A DNA stretch of 64,000 nt from Candidatus Leptofilum proximum (GTDB lineage: Bacteria > Chloroflexota > Anaerolineae > Promineifilales > Promineifilaceae): contig JADJXK010000002.1 of assembly GCA_016710325.1 (NCBI GenBank), forward strand, positions 806,001 through 870,000. Direction: 5' to 3'. The translations under genes were made by a program, and so were the position numbers. The notes under the pieces are model-generated. The model was not told the origin of the DNA and did not search any database. It saw nothing but the letters and a program-made list of their open reading frames with translations. Below, in pieces: positions 8,905 through 16,444 of the stretch. The stretch's first letter is position 1; the number at the start of each line of letters is the position of its first letter.

Positions 8905-9669
8905 CTACAGCCTGGTCAAAATCTCCACCCCGTTGGACGTGACGGCAACGGTATGCTCATACTGCGCCGACAGCGAGCCATCTTTGGTGATCACCGTCCA
9001 GCCATCCGGGAGCAAAATCCAGTCGTGGCTCCCCTGGTTAATCATCGGCTCGATAGTGAAAGTCATGCCGGGGCGCAGCTTGGGGCCATTGCTGCTCTGG
9101 CGAATGTGCAGCACCGAAGGGGATTCATGCAGCAAACGGCCGATACCATGCCCGCCCCACTCACGCACCACCGAAACACCGTGCGCATCCGCCAGATTGT
9201 GGATGGCCCGACCAATATCGTTGAGATAACCGCCGGGTTTTACGGCCTGCACGCCGACATCCCGCGCCGCTTTGGCCACATCCAGCAGGCGCTGGGTGGC
9301 GGGTGCAATCTGCCCCACCGGGAAGGTGTAGCAGGCATCGCCGCAGTACCCCCGATACTTCAACCCAATGTCAACGCCAATGATGTCTCCTTCATGCAGA
9401 ATGCGGTCATCCGGCAGGCCGTGGCAAATTTCGTGGTTCACCGAGGCGCAAATGACGCCAGGAAAAGGCGGGTGATTGCTGGCGCTGCCCCGGTATCCTT
9501 TGTACAGCGGCTCGGCCCCCTGGTCGGCAATGTATTTTTCAACCATCTGGTCCAGCGTGCGGATGCTCACGCCGGGGCGAATATTTTCTTCGAGTAAAGC
9601 AAAACACTCAGCCACCATCCGGCCAGAATCACGCATGCGGGAAATTGCTTTGGAATTCTTCAACTTCAT
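8905..9669 (-). CDS. map: Methionine aminopeptidase, type I
   Basis: A 254-residue enzyme that removes the N-terminal Met from new proteins. The five metal ligands are in their usual settings: GVDIGLKYRGYCGDACYTF (two Asp), GHGIGRLLHESP (His), FTIEPMI (Glu) and QYEHTVAV (Glu). The substrate-binding His is in SVNHEICHGLP. The ATG at 9669 is preceded by AGGAAAG at good distance; a TTG at 9672 is less likely. No extra N-terminal zinc-finger domain is present. Confidence 0.95.
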   Translation of the reverse strand: MKLKNSKAISRMRDSGRMVAECFALLEENIRPGVSIRTLDQMVEKYIADQGAEPLYKGYRGSASNHPPFPGVICASVNHEICHGLPDDRILHEGDIIGVDIGLKYRGYCGDACYTFPVGQIAPATQRLLDVAKAARDVGVQAVKPGGYLNDIGRAIHNLADAHGVSVVREWGGHGIGRLLHESPSVLHIRQSSNGPKLRPGMTFTIEPMINQGSHDWILLPDGWTVITKDGSLSAQYEHTVAVTSNGVEILTRL

Positions 9670-9750
9670 CAACTTTCCTTCTTATTCAAAACCGCCAAAC
9701 TGGCGACTTCCTGCTATCTGTTATTTGGAACGCAAAGTATATCATCACAC

Positions 9751-9783
9751 AAGAAAAAGAGCCTGCCACACCTGGCAGGCTCT
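9751..9783 (-). terminator. Rho-independent terminator for the 9875-10300 gene
   Basis: On the minus strand an 11-bp stem (AGAGCCTGCCA with its complement) and 4-base loop are followed by a T-rich run (TTTTCTTG). It lies downstream of the minus-strand gene at 9875-10300. Confidence 0.75.
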
Positions 9784-9792
9784 CTTCCATTG

Positions 9793-9860
9793 GCCGCGAA
9801 TGACGCGAATTTCACGAAATTGCCCTTACACAATTCGCGCCCATTCGCGAAATTCGCGGC
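9793..9860. repeat. Palindromic tract of CGCGAAT-type units
   Basis: GCCGCGAATGACGCGAATTT is mirrored by inverted CGCGAATGGGCGCGAATT and AATTCGCGGC copies, so the tract folds back on itself. It is one of the many intergenic short-unit palindromes in this window. Confidence 0.75.
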
Positions 9861-9874
9861 AAAAAAACGGCCGT

Positions 9875-10300
9875 TTACCGCCCCAGCCGCCGCAGACCCA
9901 CAATTTGTAACACGCCCAGGACAAAAACAACTTCGGCCTGGAGGGCAATGAACCAGCGTCCGGCCACCGTGAATTCCGGCCAGGCGATGAACAACACCAG
10001 GTAGCTGGCTACCACCCAGATGGCGTTCAGGGCGACGATGATACGGCCGTAACTCCACCGCGCCTCAATCGCCATCGTTATCCAGTAAATGCTGGCCGCA
10101 TAAGGCACAAAACCCGCGCCAAGCGCCAGGATGAGCCACGCGGGCACGTCTGGGCCAATAAATCGGGCCACCGGATCAGCGGCGAAGATAAAAACCAGGC
10201 TGCTCAACAGCGAGAAAAGCGCATCGCTTTGCAGGGCACGGCGCAGGAAGCTGGTTTCACCTGAAGCCACAGCCTGGCGGGAAAGGGTTTGAGATTGCAT
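9875..10300 (-). CDS. Four-helix membrane protein, function unknown
   Basis: A 141-residue protein with a polar N-terminus of about 27 residues and then four predicted membrane helices (LFSLLSSLVFIFA, LILALGAGFVPYAASIYWI, IIVALNAIWVVASYLVLFIA, FIALQAEVVFVLGVLQIVGL). It ends with a basic RRLGR tail. I do not recognise a named family. It stands alone between the palindrome at 9793 and an intergenic tract at 10301-10467. Confidence 0.7.
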   Translation of the reverse strand: MQSQTLSRQAVASGETSFLRRALQSDALFSLLSSLVFIFAADPVARFIGPDVPAWLILALGAGFVPYAASIYWITMAIEARWSYGRIIVALNAIWVVASYLVLFIAWPEFTVAGRWFIALQAEVVFVLGVLQIVGLRRLGR

Positions 10301-10404
10301 TTGATTACCTCCATTTTTTGGGTATTGGTTTTGGTTGATGGAGGCACCATACCGCTTTTTTTACTGCCAGGTCTATGAAAAGTGGTGCCAAATAGTGCCA
10401 GTTT

Positions 10405-10472
10405 GATCGGTGGTCGGTGGTCGGTGAACGGTAAACCGATTACGGATTACCGATTACCGTTTACCGATTACG
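10405..10472. repeat. Heptamer tract (CCGATTA and GGTCGGT units)
   Basis: Tandem TCGGTGG/TCGGTGA units run into inverted and direct copies of CCGATTA (GATTACGGATTACCGATTACC and more). The tract overlaps the 3' end of the gene at 10468. Confidence 0.75.
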
Positions 10473-11682
10473 GGGAAAGGCGGCGGGAGCGTTCGCGCAA
10501 ATCGCGGGCGACCAGGCGGGCCGCGGCCGTTTGCCAGTTGTAGAGGGTTCGTTCCGGCACCTGGCTGCGGAACCAGTCCAGCACGGCTTCATGTTCGTCA
10601 TCGTGGAAGGCGTGGCGGCTGTACGGCCGTAACCCCATCACGTACGGAAAATAAAGCGCGTTGTAATGGCGCCACGCATCCGTCGTGCCAAAGTCACCAT
10701 CGTCACGTGGTTGCAGCTTGGTAATGCTCTCTGTGAGCACGGTTTTCAGCTCGGCGGCGCGGGCCAGCGTGCCATCTGCCTGCCCATTTAGGGCCAGTCG
10801 CTGGCTCACCAATGGCAGGCGCGTGAGCGGACTGCTGGCCAGCTTCGGCAGATCGCCCATCTGGCTGAGGGCGCGGCGCGTCAGCCGTTCAAACTCCGCC
10901 GGGGGCAGCTCCAGTGGGCTGAGCGATGCGTCCAGGCGCTGCGCGGCGCTGTCTTCGGCGCGCTGCACAGCCCGTGCCCGGCGCAGCTGCGGGGCGTTAA
11001 AAAAGGCAATCCGATCCACCACCGACTGCACCGGATCCGAAAATGTCTGAATGAGCACGGCGCCAGCCACGCTGGTGAGCAGCAGCACTACCAGCGGAAA
11101 GTTGAGGCCAAACGAATACCGCATGACCAAAATGACCTGCCCACCAAAAATTAGAGCCGTAAAAAACGAGTAATCAAAAGCGCGCAAAAAGTGGTACAGC
11201 CACGCTTCGCCTTTGTCTGACGCATCCAGTTGAGTAACAACCAGGCCAAAAATGAACAAATCGACGGCAATAAAGGTGCTTACCCCTGGCGGCAAAATCT
11301 GGTTACCCGGAATGATGATAAAGCTGATGGCCAGGCCATACGCCAGGATACAGCCCAGACTCAAGCCAAGCAGCAGCTGCTGACGGCCGTATCGTTCCAA
11401 CCACGCCGTCCGATTGGGGATCAGCCAGATCATGGCCCCCAGCCAGAACAGCGCTGGCAGCACTACAAACAGCCGCTGCAGCCGGTACAGCGTCAACGCC
11501 AGGCTGGCCGACGGGGCAAATGTGCCCAACAGCAAGGTCAAGACACCGCCCGCAAAAGACAACATGCCCAGCCCGGCCAACCACAGCTGCAACCGCCCCG
11601 GATCGCGGGCAATGAGGTAACAGCCCAACCAGAAGGTGAGGAAAAAAAGAATGGTTTGCCAGACCAGGCCACTAAAGCTCAT
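10468..11682 (-). CDS. Seven-helix membrane protein with cytoplasmic C-terminal domain, unknown function
   Basis: About 404 residues from the ATG at 11682 (a TTG at 11718 is an alternative). The first about 230 residues hold seven hydrophobic helices. The remaining about 170 are soluble and contain an AQRLDASLSPLELPPAEFERLTRRAL helical segment and a Trp/Tyr-rich DAWRHYNALYFPYVMGL stretch. The layout (7TM plus cytosolic tail) resembles 7TM sensor proteins, but no output domain is recognised. The end region LYNWQTAAARLVARDLRERSR looks helical and basic. Confidence 0.7.
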   Translation of the reverse strand: MSFSGLVWQTILFFLTFWLGCYLIARDPGRLQLWLAGLGMLSFAGGVLTLLLGTFAPSASLALTLYRLQRLFVVLPALFWLGAMIWLIPNRTAWLERYGRQQLLLGLSLGCILAYGLAISFIIIPGNQILPPGVSTFIAVDLFIFGLVVTQLDASDKGEAWLYHFLRAFDYSFFTALIFGGQVILVMRYSFGLNFPLVVLLLTSVAGAVLIQTFSDPVQSVVDRIAFFNAPQLRRARAVQRAEDSAAQRLDASLSPLELPPAEFERLTRRALSQMGDLPKLASSPLTRLPLVSQRLALNGQADGTLARAAELKTVLTESITKLQPRDDGDFGTTDAWRHYNALYFPYVMGLRPYSRHAFHDDEHEAVLDWFRSQVPERTLYNWQTAAARLVARDLRERSRRLSP

Positions 11683-11726
11683 AGCGGGATTGTACGAAGG
11701 GGGACCAGTCAAAAGCAAATAGCGAC

Positions 11727-11778
11727 TTGACAGCGTACAACAATTTAGATAATCTTCTATTTAGATTTTCATCTAAAT
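11727..11778 (+). promoter_or_regulatory. Promoter and operator of the DUF2087 regulator operon
   Basis: TTGACA (11727-11732), 17-bp spacer and TAATCT (11750-11755) form a plausible sigma-70 promoter. Just downstream is a perfect inverted repeat ATTTAGAT-N4-ATCTAAAT (11759-11778), and a third half site TTTAGAT overlaps the -10. Autoregulation by one of the two ArsR-like proteins of the operon is the simplest reading. Confidence 0.6.
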
Positions 11779-11794
11779 AGTTTAGGGGCAAAAA

Positions 11795-12337
11795 ATGGAA
11801 ACAAAAAAGATTGAAGCACTCATGACATTTTTGCAGGCAGCGGGCCAGCGCGAGCGGCTGCACCTGTTGGGCATTCTGGCTGAGCAGGCCACGGCCGTTC
11901 CCGAGTTAGCCCGGCGTGTGGGAGTGAAAGAAACGGCCGTCATCAAACACATCAACCGCCTCAAACAGGCCAACCTGGTCCACGAAACGGCTCCCTACAC
12001 CTACCAGCTCAACCAGGATGGCCTGGAGGAAATTAATCGTACCGTGTTTCACCGGGGCGATTCCGACGGCCAGGAAACGCTGCGCCAGCGTGTGCTGCGC
12101 CACTACACCGACGGTTCTCGTTTAAAAACCCTGCCGGAAAATGAAGCCGAGCTGCATGAAGTGGCCGGTTGGCTGGCCGACCTGTTTGAAAACGGCGTGC
12201 GCTACCCGGAAAAAGAAGTGAACGAGCGGCTGACGCAGGCCCATCCCGACTTTGCCGAAATGCGCCGCCTGCTGGTTGATTACGGCTTCATGACCCGCAG
12301 TTGGGGTGTTTACCAGAAAGTGGAAAAGAGCTCATGA
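11795..12337 (+). CDS. ArsR-type winged-helix regulator with DUF2087 domain (first copy)
   Basis: A 180-residue protein. Residues 1-65 form a winged helix (ELARRVGVKETAVIKHINRLKQANLV as recognition region). Residues about 95-175 match the DUF2087 pattern: a DGSRLKTLP strand, then NGVRYPEKEVNERLTQAHPDFAEMRRLLVDYGFM. The family is common in Gram-positive and Chloroflexota genomes and its ligand is not known to me. No metal-binding Cys cluster is visible. The stop overlaps the next ATG (ATGA), so it is coupled to the second copy. Confidence 0.85.
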   Translation: METKKIEALMTFLQAAGQRERLHLLGILAEQATAVPELARRVGVKETAVIKHINRLKQANLVHETAPYTYQLNQDGLEEINRTVFHRGDSDGQETLRQRVLRHYTDGSRLKTLPENEAELHEVAGWLADLFENGVRYPEKEVNERLTQAHPDFAEMRRLLVDYGFMTRSWGVYQKVEKSS

Positions 12338-12909
12338 GTGAAGAACAATTTCAGCAGCTGCTCAGCTTTTTTAAAGTGCTGGGGAACGAAAGCCGCCTGA
12401 AAATTCTGGGGCTGCTGGCCACCCAGGAGCGCGGCGTGGGCGAGCTGGCCGCCTTGCTGGATTTGCGCGAGCCAACCGTATCGCACCACCTGGCAGCGAT
12501 GAAAGAGCTGGGTCTGGTTAACGTGCGCGCCGAAGGCAATAACCGCATTTACTGGCTCAACGTGAAGGTTCTGGAAAATATGAGCAAGGACATTTTATCG
12601 CAGGCGAAACTGGCAGACATCGCCCCCACAGAGGGCGGTGACCGCTGGGAACAGAAGGTGTTAAATACGTTTATGGCAAACGGCCGTATCACCCAAATTC
12701 CCTCCCGCCGCAAAAAACAGCTGGTGATCATGCAGTGGGTAGCGGACCAGTTTGCGTACGATGTGCGCTATCCCGAAGCCGAGCTCAACGAGCGACTCAA
12801 GGAATTTAACGAGGATTTTGCCTCGCTGCGTCGTTATCTCATTGATTACAAGCTGATGGCCCGTGAAAAGAACGTCTACTGGCGCATCCCACCGGAGGAA
12901 GCCGCATGA
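12334..12909 (+). CDS. ArsR-type winged-helix regulator with DUF2087 domain (second copy)
   Basis: A 191-residue paralogue of the preceding gene: winged helix at residues 1-75 (LGNESRLKILGLL, REPTVSHHLAAMKELGLV, EGNNRIYWL wing) and a DUF2087 domain at about 105-190 (NGRITQIPSRRKKQLVI, DVRYPEAELNERLKEFNEDFASLRRYLIDYKLM). The HTH part is closer to canonical ArsR than in the first copy. The frame is open upstream but the ATGA overlap at 12334 marks the start. The two proteins may form a heterodimer or regulate each other. Confidence 0.88.
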   Translation: MSEEQFQQLLSFFKVLGNESRLKILGLLATQERGVGELAALLDLREPTVSHHLAAMKELGLVNVRAEGNNRIYWLNVKVLENMSKDILSQAKLADIAPTEGGDRWEQKVLNTFMANGRITQIPSRRKKQLVIMQWVADQFAYDVRYPEAELNERLKEFNEDFASLRRYLIDYKLMAREKNVYWRIPPEEAA

Positions 12910-13439
12910 ATCGCCTGCCATCTAGCTGGCATACCGACAGGCTGCACGTCGCCGATGGGGCTGTGGAAGATGTACTCCAGCTGATGCACATTTTTAATGC
13001 CTGCAGCCCCGTAGGTAAATGGGACCCAACCTTCAAGATTTATCCTGAAGAAGAGTTCTCCGGGTTAGTGGCAAAAAGTATGGCCGATGGGGTGGGGAAC
13101 GGCCGTTTCCAGCTGCAAACCATCCGCCATAACCATCAGCCGGTTGGCTACTTCCACTGCTACCACCACCATCCCCACCCCAACATCCTCCTCGTTTCCA
13201 TGTTTGTCTTCCATCCTGATCACCAAAAAGGCGGCTACGGCACGGAGCTGGTGGCTGGACTGGCGCAGCAAGCCAGAACCGCCAGCCATCAGGCCATCTG
13301 GCTAGAAGTTTTCCTCAAAAACTGGCCCGCCCTCCGCTTCTGGATCAAATCCGGCTTTACCACTATCATCGACATGGATGGTGCCCCGCAGCACGACGCC
13401 ACCGCCCACGCCAGCATCGTCGTCGCCAAATCACTCTAA
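12906..13439 (+). CDS. GNAT-family N-acetyltransferase
   Basis: A 177-residue GNAT protein. The acetyl-CoA loop is in VFHPDHQKGGYGTELVAGL (R/Q-x-x-G-x-G/A pattern with Q-K-G-G-Y-G), preceded by the beta-4 strand and followed by FLKNWPALRFWIKSGF, the usual tail of the fold. A His-rich HCYHHHPHPN stretch precedes the core. The start overlaps the stop of the second DUF2087 gene, which makes a three-gene operon; the enzyme may act in the response these regulators control. Substrate unknown. Confidence 0.85.
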   Translation: MNRLPSSWHTDRLHVADGAVEDVLQLMHIFNACSPVGKWDPTFKIYPEEEFSGLVAKSMADGVGNGRFQLQTIRHNHQPVGYFHCYHHHPHPNILLVSMFVFHPDHQKGGYGTELVAGLAQQARTASHQAIWLEVFLKNWPALRFWIKSGFTTIIDMDGAPQHDATAHASIVVAKSL

Positions 13440-13446
13440 ACCCTGG

Positions 13447-13516
13447 CAACAACGAATTAGAGTAATCAACGAATTTTCTCTTTTCTTAATTCGTTCCTTA
13501 CTCAAATTCGTTGTTG
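13447..13516. repeat. Palindromic tract of AACGAATT units
   Basis: CAACAACGAATT at the left is matched by AATTCGTTGTTG at the right end, with inner inverted AACGAATT/AATTCGTT copies. It can act as a hairpin after the GNAT gene. Confidence 0.75.
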
Positions 13517-13523
13517 TCACCAC

Positions 13524-13584
13524 TTGACAAAGTGTATTAATTACACTATACTGTCCACATCTTACTTAGTGTAATAAAAACACT
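13524..13584 (+). promoter_or_regulatory. Promoter with two NrtR-like operators
   Basis: TTGACA (13524-13529), a 17-bp spacer and TATACT (13547-13552) make a near-consensus promoter. The spacer is filled by the palindrome AGTGTATTAATTACACT (13531-13547), and a second copy AGTGTAATAAAAACACT lies downstream (13568-13584). Both contain GT-N7-AC, which I recall as the core signature of operators of NrtR (Nudix-related regulators of NAD metabolism). The downstream gene is nicotinamidase-like, which fits. No nrtR gene is in the window. Confidence 0.65.
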
Positions 13585-13626
13585 TATCGTTATTACCCGA
13601 TCATCTCGTAGAAAAAGGAGCCTCAA

Positions 13627-14556
13627 ATGAGCAAATTCCCCAGTTTTTATGATCCCAGCCGCATCGGCACGCTGTACTACCCTGACGTGGCCACCATCGC
13701 CGCTGAAGCGACCAATGCTGGACTTAAGCCAGCCGTGGAAGACAAAGAAAATGTTCACCTGGTCATCATCGACATGCAGGTTGATTTTTGCCACGAAAAG
13801 GGCAGCCTCTACGTGCCCGGCGCGATGGGCGACATCCAGCGCACCATTGAATTCATCTACAACAACGCCGAGCGCATCACCAACATCACCTGCTCGCTGG
13901 ACTCCCACCTGCCCCACCAAATTTTTCATCCCGCGTGGTGGGCCGATGAAGCAGGCAACCATCCGGCGCCCTTTACACTCATCACCTACGACGACATCAA
14001 GCAGGGCAAATGGCGGCCGCTGGTGGCGCCGGTGCAGTCTACCAACTACGTCAAGCAGCTGGAGCAGGAAGCCAAAAAGCAGCTCACCATCTGGCCCTAC
14101 CACGTGATGATTGGCAGCATTGGCAATGCGCTGGACCCGGAGTTGTTTACGGCCGTTCTCTACCACAGCATCGCCCGGAAAACCCAACCCACCTGGCTCA
14201 CCAAAGGCAGCATTCCCCTCACCGAGCATTACTCCATCATCCAGCCGGAGGTGCCGGTGCCCAACCACCCGATGGGCGGCAAAAACAAGCCGTTCCTGGA
14301 TACACTGGCCCAGGCCGACGTGGTCGTGATTGCTGGGGAAGCCGAGAGCCACTGCGTGCTGGAAACGGTGGAGGACCTGGTGGAAGATTTCAGCGGCCAG
14401 CCCGAGGCGTTACAGAAGATCTTTTTTCTGCGTGACTGCACCTCGCCCGTGCTGCACCCAGACGTGGATTTCCACGCCATCGCCCAGGCTCGTTTCGCCG
14501 ACTTCGAGAAGCAGGGCGTCAACTTCATCAACAGCACCGACAAGCTGCCTTTTTAA
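13627..14556 (+). CDS. Isochorismatase-fold hydrolase, nicotinamidase-like
   Basis: A 309-residue cysteine hydrolase. The catalytic Asp is in VIIDMQVDF (about residues 46-54), the Cys in EAESHCVLE (about residue 239), and a Lys candidate is in LTKGSIPL. SLDSHLPHQIFHPAWW supplies His/Asp metal-ligand candidates as in PncA. The protein is longer than classical nicotinamidases (about 200 residues), with insertions around residues 115-170. RBS AAAAAGGAG is seven bases before the ATG. The two GT-N7-AC operators in its promoter support a role in NAD salvage (nicotinamide to nicotinate); other amidase substrates are possible. Confidence 0.8.
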   Translation: MSKFPSFYDPSRIGTLYYPDVATIAAEATNAGLKPAVEDKENVHLVIIDMQVDFCHEKGSLYVPGAMGDIQRTIEFIYNNAERITNITCSLDSHLPHQIFHPAWWADEAGNHPAPFTLITYDDIKQGKWRPLVAPVQSTNYVKQLEQEAKKQLTIWPYHVMIGSIGNALDPELFTAVLYHSIARKTQPTWLTKGSIPLTEHYSIIQPEVPVPNHPMGGKNKPFLDTLAQADVVVIAGEAESHCVLETVEDLVEDFSGQPEALQKIFFLRDCTSPVLHPDVDFHAIAQARFADFEKQGVNFINSTDKLPF

Positions 14557-14572
14557 AAATGGGACACTGATT

Positions 14573-14613
14573 CACACAGAGTTTCACTGATATTCTCTGT
14601 GAAACTCTGTGTG
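14573..14613. repeat. 15-bp perfect inverted repeat of the CACAGAG family
   Basis: CACACAGAGTTTCAC (14573-14587) pairs exactly with GTGAAACTCTGTGTG (14599-14613). Further CTCTGTG copies run to about 14633. Same unit family as the tracts at 43197 and 60253. Confidence 0.8.
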
Positions 14614-14654
14614 ATCTCTGTGCCCCTCTGTGTTCCGCTTTTAAGGAGAACAAC

Positions 14655-15437
14655 ATGACAAACAACAATGGACTTGGCAACCTGGATAACTTGTTTCAGT
14701 CAGCGCAGGCCGATGGCCTGACCAACAACACGATGGATTTGGTGGTGTCGAATTTGAATGGACCGACGATGGCAACGGCCGTTGGCACTCCCCTCAGCCA
14801 GCTCACCAGCAACGAAGTCACCCTGGCCATGAACATCATCGACATGAGCGGTTCGATGGCCCCACACGCCGCCGACCTCATCGCCGCCTACAACAACGAC
14901 TACCTGGCTGCCATGCGTGGCTCTAACGCCGCCGACGACATTCTCATGAGCACTATCGTGTTCAACCAGGACGTTACGCTGCTGCACGGCTACATGCCGC
15001 TCAAAGACGTGCCGCCGCTCACCCACACCAGCTACGACCCCGACGGCTCTACCGCCCTGTACGATGCCGTCGCCGGGGGCCTGACCAACATGGTGCTCTA
15101 CGCCCAGCAGCTGCGCCAGAGCGGTGTGATGGTGCGCTGCATCATCATCGTCTACTCCGACGGCGGCGACAACGCATCCAAACAGCGTGCCGCACAGATT
15201 CGCCGCGCCGCCACCGAACTGCTCAAGCACGAAATCTACACCCTGGCCTACGTCGGTTTCCGCTCCGGCGGCATCAATCCCGCCGAGCTGCGCCAGCTGG
15301 CCGACGAAATCGGCTTCCCAGATGTACTGGCCGCCGGGTTGGACCACCAGGAGCTGCGCCGCATCTTCCACCTGGTCTCACAGTCCACCATCAGCATGAG
15401 CCAGCAAGGGGCCATGCCCGCCGGTATGTTCAGCTAA
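14655..15437 (+). CDS. von Willebrand factor A domain protein
   Basis: A 260-residue protein that is almost all vWA domain. The MIDAS metal site is complete: DMSGS (D63, S65, S67), DGSTALYDA (Thr) and YSDGGDN (Asp). There is no signal peptide, so it is likely cytoplasmic. Its start has the AAGGAGAACAACATG type RBS. It is followed by a very strongly translated-looking 36-aa membrane peptide gene at 15519, and the two may work together. The partner protein bound by the MIDAS is unknown. Confidence 0.88.
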   Translation: MTNNNGLGNLDNLFQSAQADGLTNNTMDLVVSNLNGPTMATAVGTPLSQLTSNEVTLAMNIIDMSGSMAPHAADLIAAYNNDYLAAMRGSNAADDILMSTIVFNQDVTLLHGYMPLKDVPPLTHTSYDPDGSTALYDAVAGGLTNMVLYAQQLRQSGVMVRCIIIVYSDGGDNASKQRAAQIRRAATELLKHEIYTLAYVGFRSGGINPAELRQLADEIGFPDVLAAGLDHQELRRIFHLVSQSTISMSQQGAMPAGMFS

Positions 15438-15439
15438 GA

Positions 15440-15500
15440 AAGAGATTGGAGATTAGAGATCGGAGATTGCCTTAATCTCTAGTCTCCAATCTCCAATCTC
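15440..15500. repeat. Heptamer palindrome (GGAGATT units)
   Basis: Tandem AGATTGG/AGATTAG/AGATCGG units are followed by inverted copies CTAGTCTCCAATCTCCAATC. Same family as the tracts inside or beside genes at 42328, 45118 and 57835. Confidence 0.8.
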
Positions 15501-15518
15501 ATAAAACAGGAGGTGACC

Positions 15519-15629
15519 ATGTTCATCCCGCTCACAACCTTACTCATCATCGTCGCCATCACCTTCATGCTGGGGATGCTCACCGCCTTCATCATGGTGA
15601 TGAACGCCCTGGCTCGACGGCCGAAATAA
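15519..15629 (+). CDS. 36-aa single-helix membrane peptide
   Basis: A short frame from ATG 15519 to TAA 15627-15629. It is preceded by an almost perfect Shine-Dalgarno (AGGAGGTGACC directly before the ATG), far better than most genes nearby. The product is one hydrophobic helix (LTTLLIIVAITFMLGMLTAF) with a basic ARRPK tail, so a type of small inner-membrane protein is expected. It lies between the vWA gene and a 17-bp terminator. Function unknown; it may be a partner of the vWA protein or of a membrane enzyme. Confidence 0.65.
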   Translation: MFIPLTTLLIIVAITFMLGMLTAFIMVMNALARRPK

Positions 15630-15630
15630 A

Positions 15631-15668
15631 AAACGGCCGTAAAAGTTGGTTAACTTTTACGGCCGTTT
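15631..15668. terminator. 17-bp terminator hairpin built from two ACGGCCGT octamers
   Basis: AAACGGCCGTAAAAGTT (15631-15647) pairs with its exact complement (15652-15668) around GGTT. It lies between the 36-aa gene (plus) and clpP (minus), whose 3' ends face each other. Each arm has one ACGGCCGT. Confidence 0.75.
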
Positions 15669-15694
15669 CAGCTTAACCCCGATGCTAGATTAAT

Positions 15695-16291
15695 TTAATC
15701 GAGCTCGTCCACTGAAGCTACAATGTGTCCCACCAGACCATAATCAACCGCTTGCTGGGCGCCCATCCAGAAGTTTCTGTCCGTGTCTTTAGACACTTTT
15801 TCCAGCGGTTGGCCCGTTTGCTCAGCGAAAATGCGGTTCAGGCGCTCACGCATCTTGATAATTTCTTCGGCCTCAATGGCGATGTCCTGGGCCTGGCCAC
15901 GTACGCCACCCATGGGCTGGTGCAGCAAAAAGCGCGTATTGGGCAGACTATACCGGTTTTCCCGCTCCGCTGCCGCATAGATGAGTGCACCTGCGCTGGC
16001 TACCCAGCCCGTGCCAATCACCTTCACTTTCGGCTTCACAAAGCGAATCATGTCAAAAATGGTATCACCCGATTCCACGTGACCGCCGGGTGAGTTGATA
16101 AAGATTTTGATGTCCTCATCAGAATCGGCCGCCAAAAGCATCAGCTTTTCGGTAACTTCCTGCGCCAGCTTCATGGTAATCTCGCCAAAAATGGTAATGG
16201 TGCGCGTTTCCAGCAAGCGCTCCATCAAGTTCTTCTTTGGCTTTTCTTTTTCTTCAACCGGTTCTGGTTCTTGTTCTTCAAATCGAATCAT
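15695..16291 (-). CDS. clpP: ATP-dependent Clp protease proteolytic subunit
   Basis: 198 residues from the ATG at 16291, which has AAGGAC seven bases upstream; an open frame further upstream is not needed. The catalytic triad is present: Ser99 in VASAG, His124 in RFLLHQP and Asp171 in KDTDRNFWM. The usual Met after the Ser (ASMG) is Ala here. The first about 25 residues are charged (EPEPVEEKEKPKK), longer than the normal N-terminal loop. ClpP forms a 14-mer barrel fed by Clp ATPases, none of which is in the window. Confidence 0.93.
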   Translation of the reverse strand: MIRFEEQEPEPVEEKEKPKKNLMERLLETRTITIFGEITMKLAQEVTEKLMLLAADSDEDIKIFINSPGGHVESGDTIFDMIRFVKPKVKVIGTGWVASAGALIYAAAERENRYSLPNTRFLLHQPMGGVRGQAQDIAIEAEEIIKMRERLNRIFAEQTGQPLEKVSKDTDRNFWMGAQQAVDYGLVGHIVASVDELD

Positions 16292-16365
16292 GACTATGTC
16301 CTTCGTTTCTGATTGGTTAACAAAGTGGGCAGAGTTTACCGCGTAAAAATTAGATTCAGATAAAC

Positions 16366-16412
16366 AGTAATCGGTAACCAATAACTCACTGATCACCGAT
16401 TACTGATTACCG
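16366..16412. repeat. Heptamer palindrome (ATCGGTAA/CCGATTA units)
   Basis: AGTAATCGGTAACCAATAAC is followed by inverted ACCGATTACTGATTACCG. It is of the same unit class as 10405 and 32268. Confidence 0.7.
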
Positions 16413-16444
16413 CACGCGAAGCGGTCGCGCAGCGACATTACTGC

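Noticed and set aside
8737..9597. Long plus-strand frame of 286 codons opposite methionine aminopeptidase
   Set aside because: It is antisense to a complete, well-conserved map gene and includes the terminator at 8807. It is a shadow frame of GC-rich DNA.
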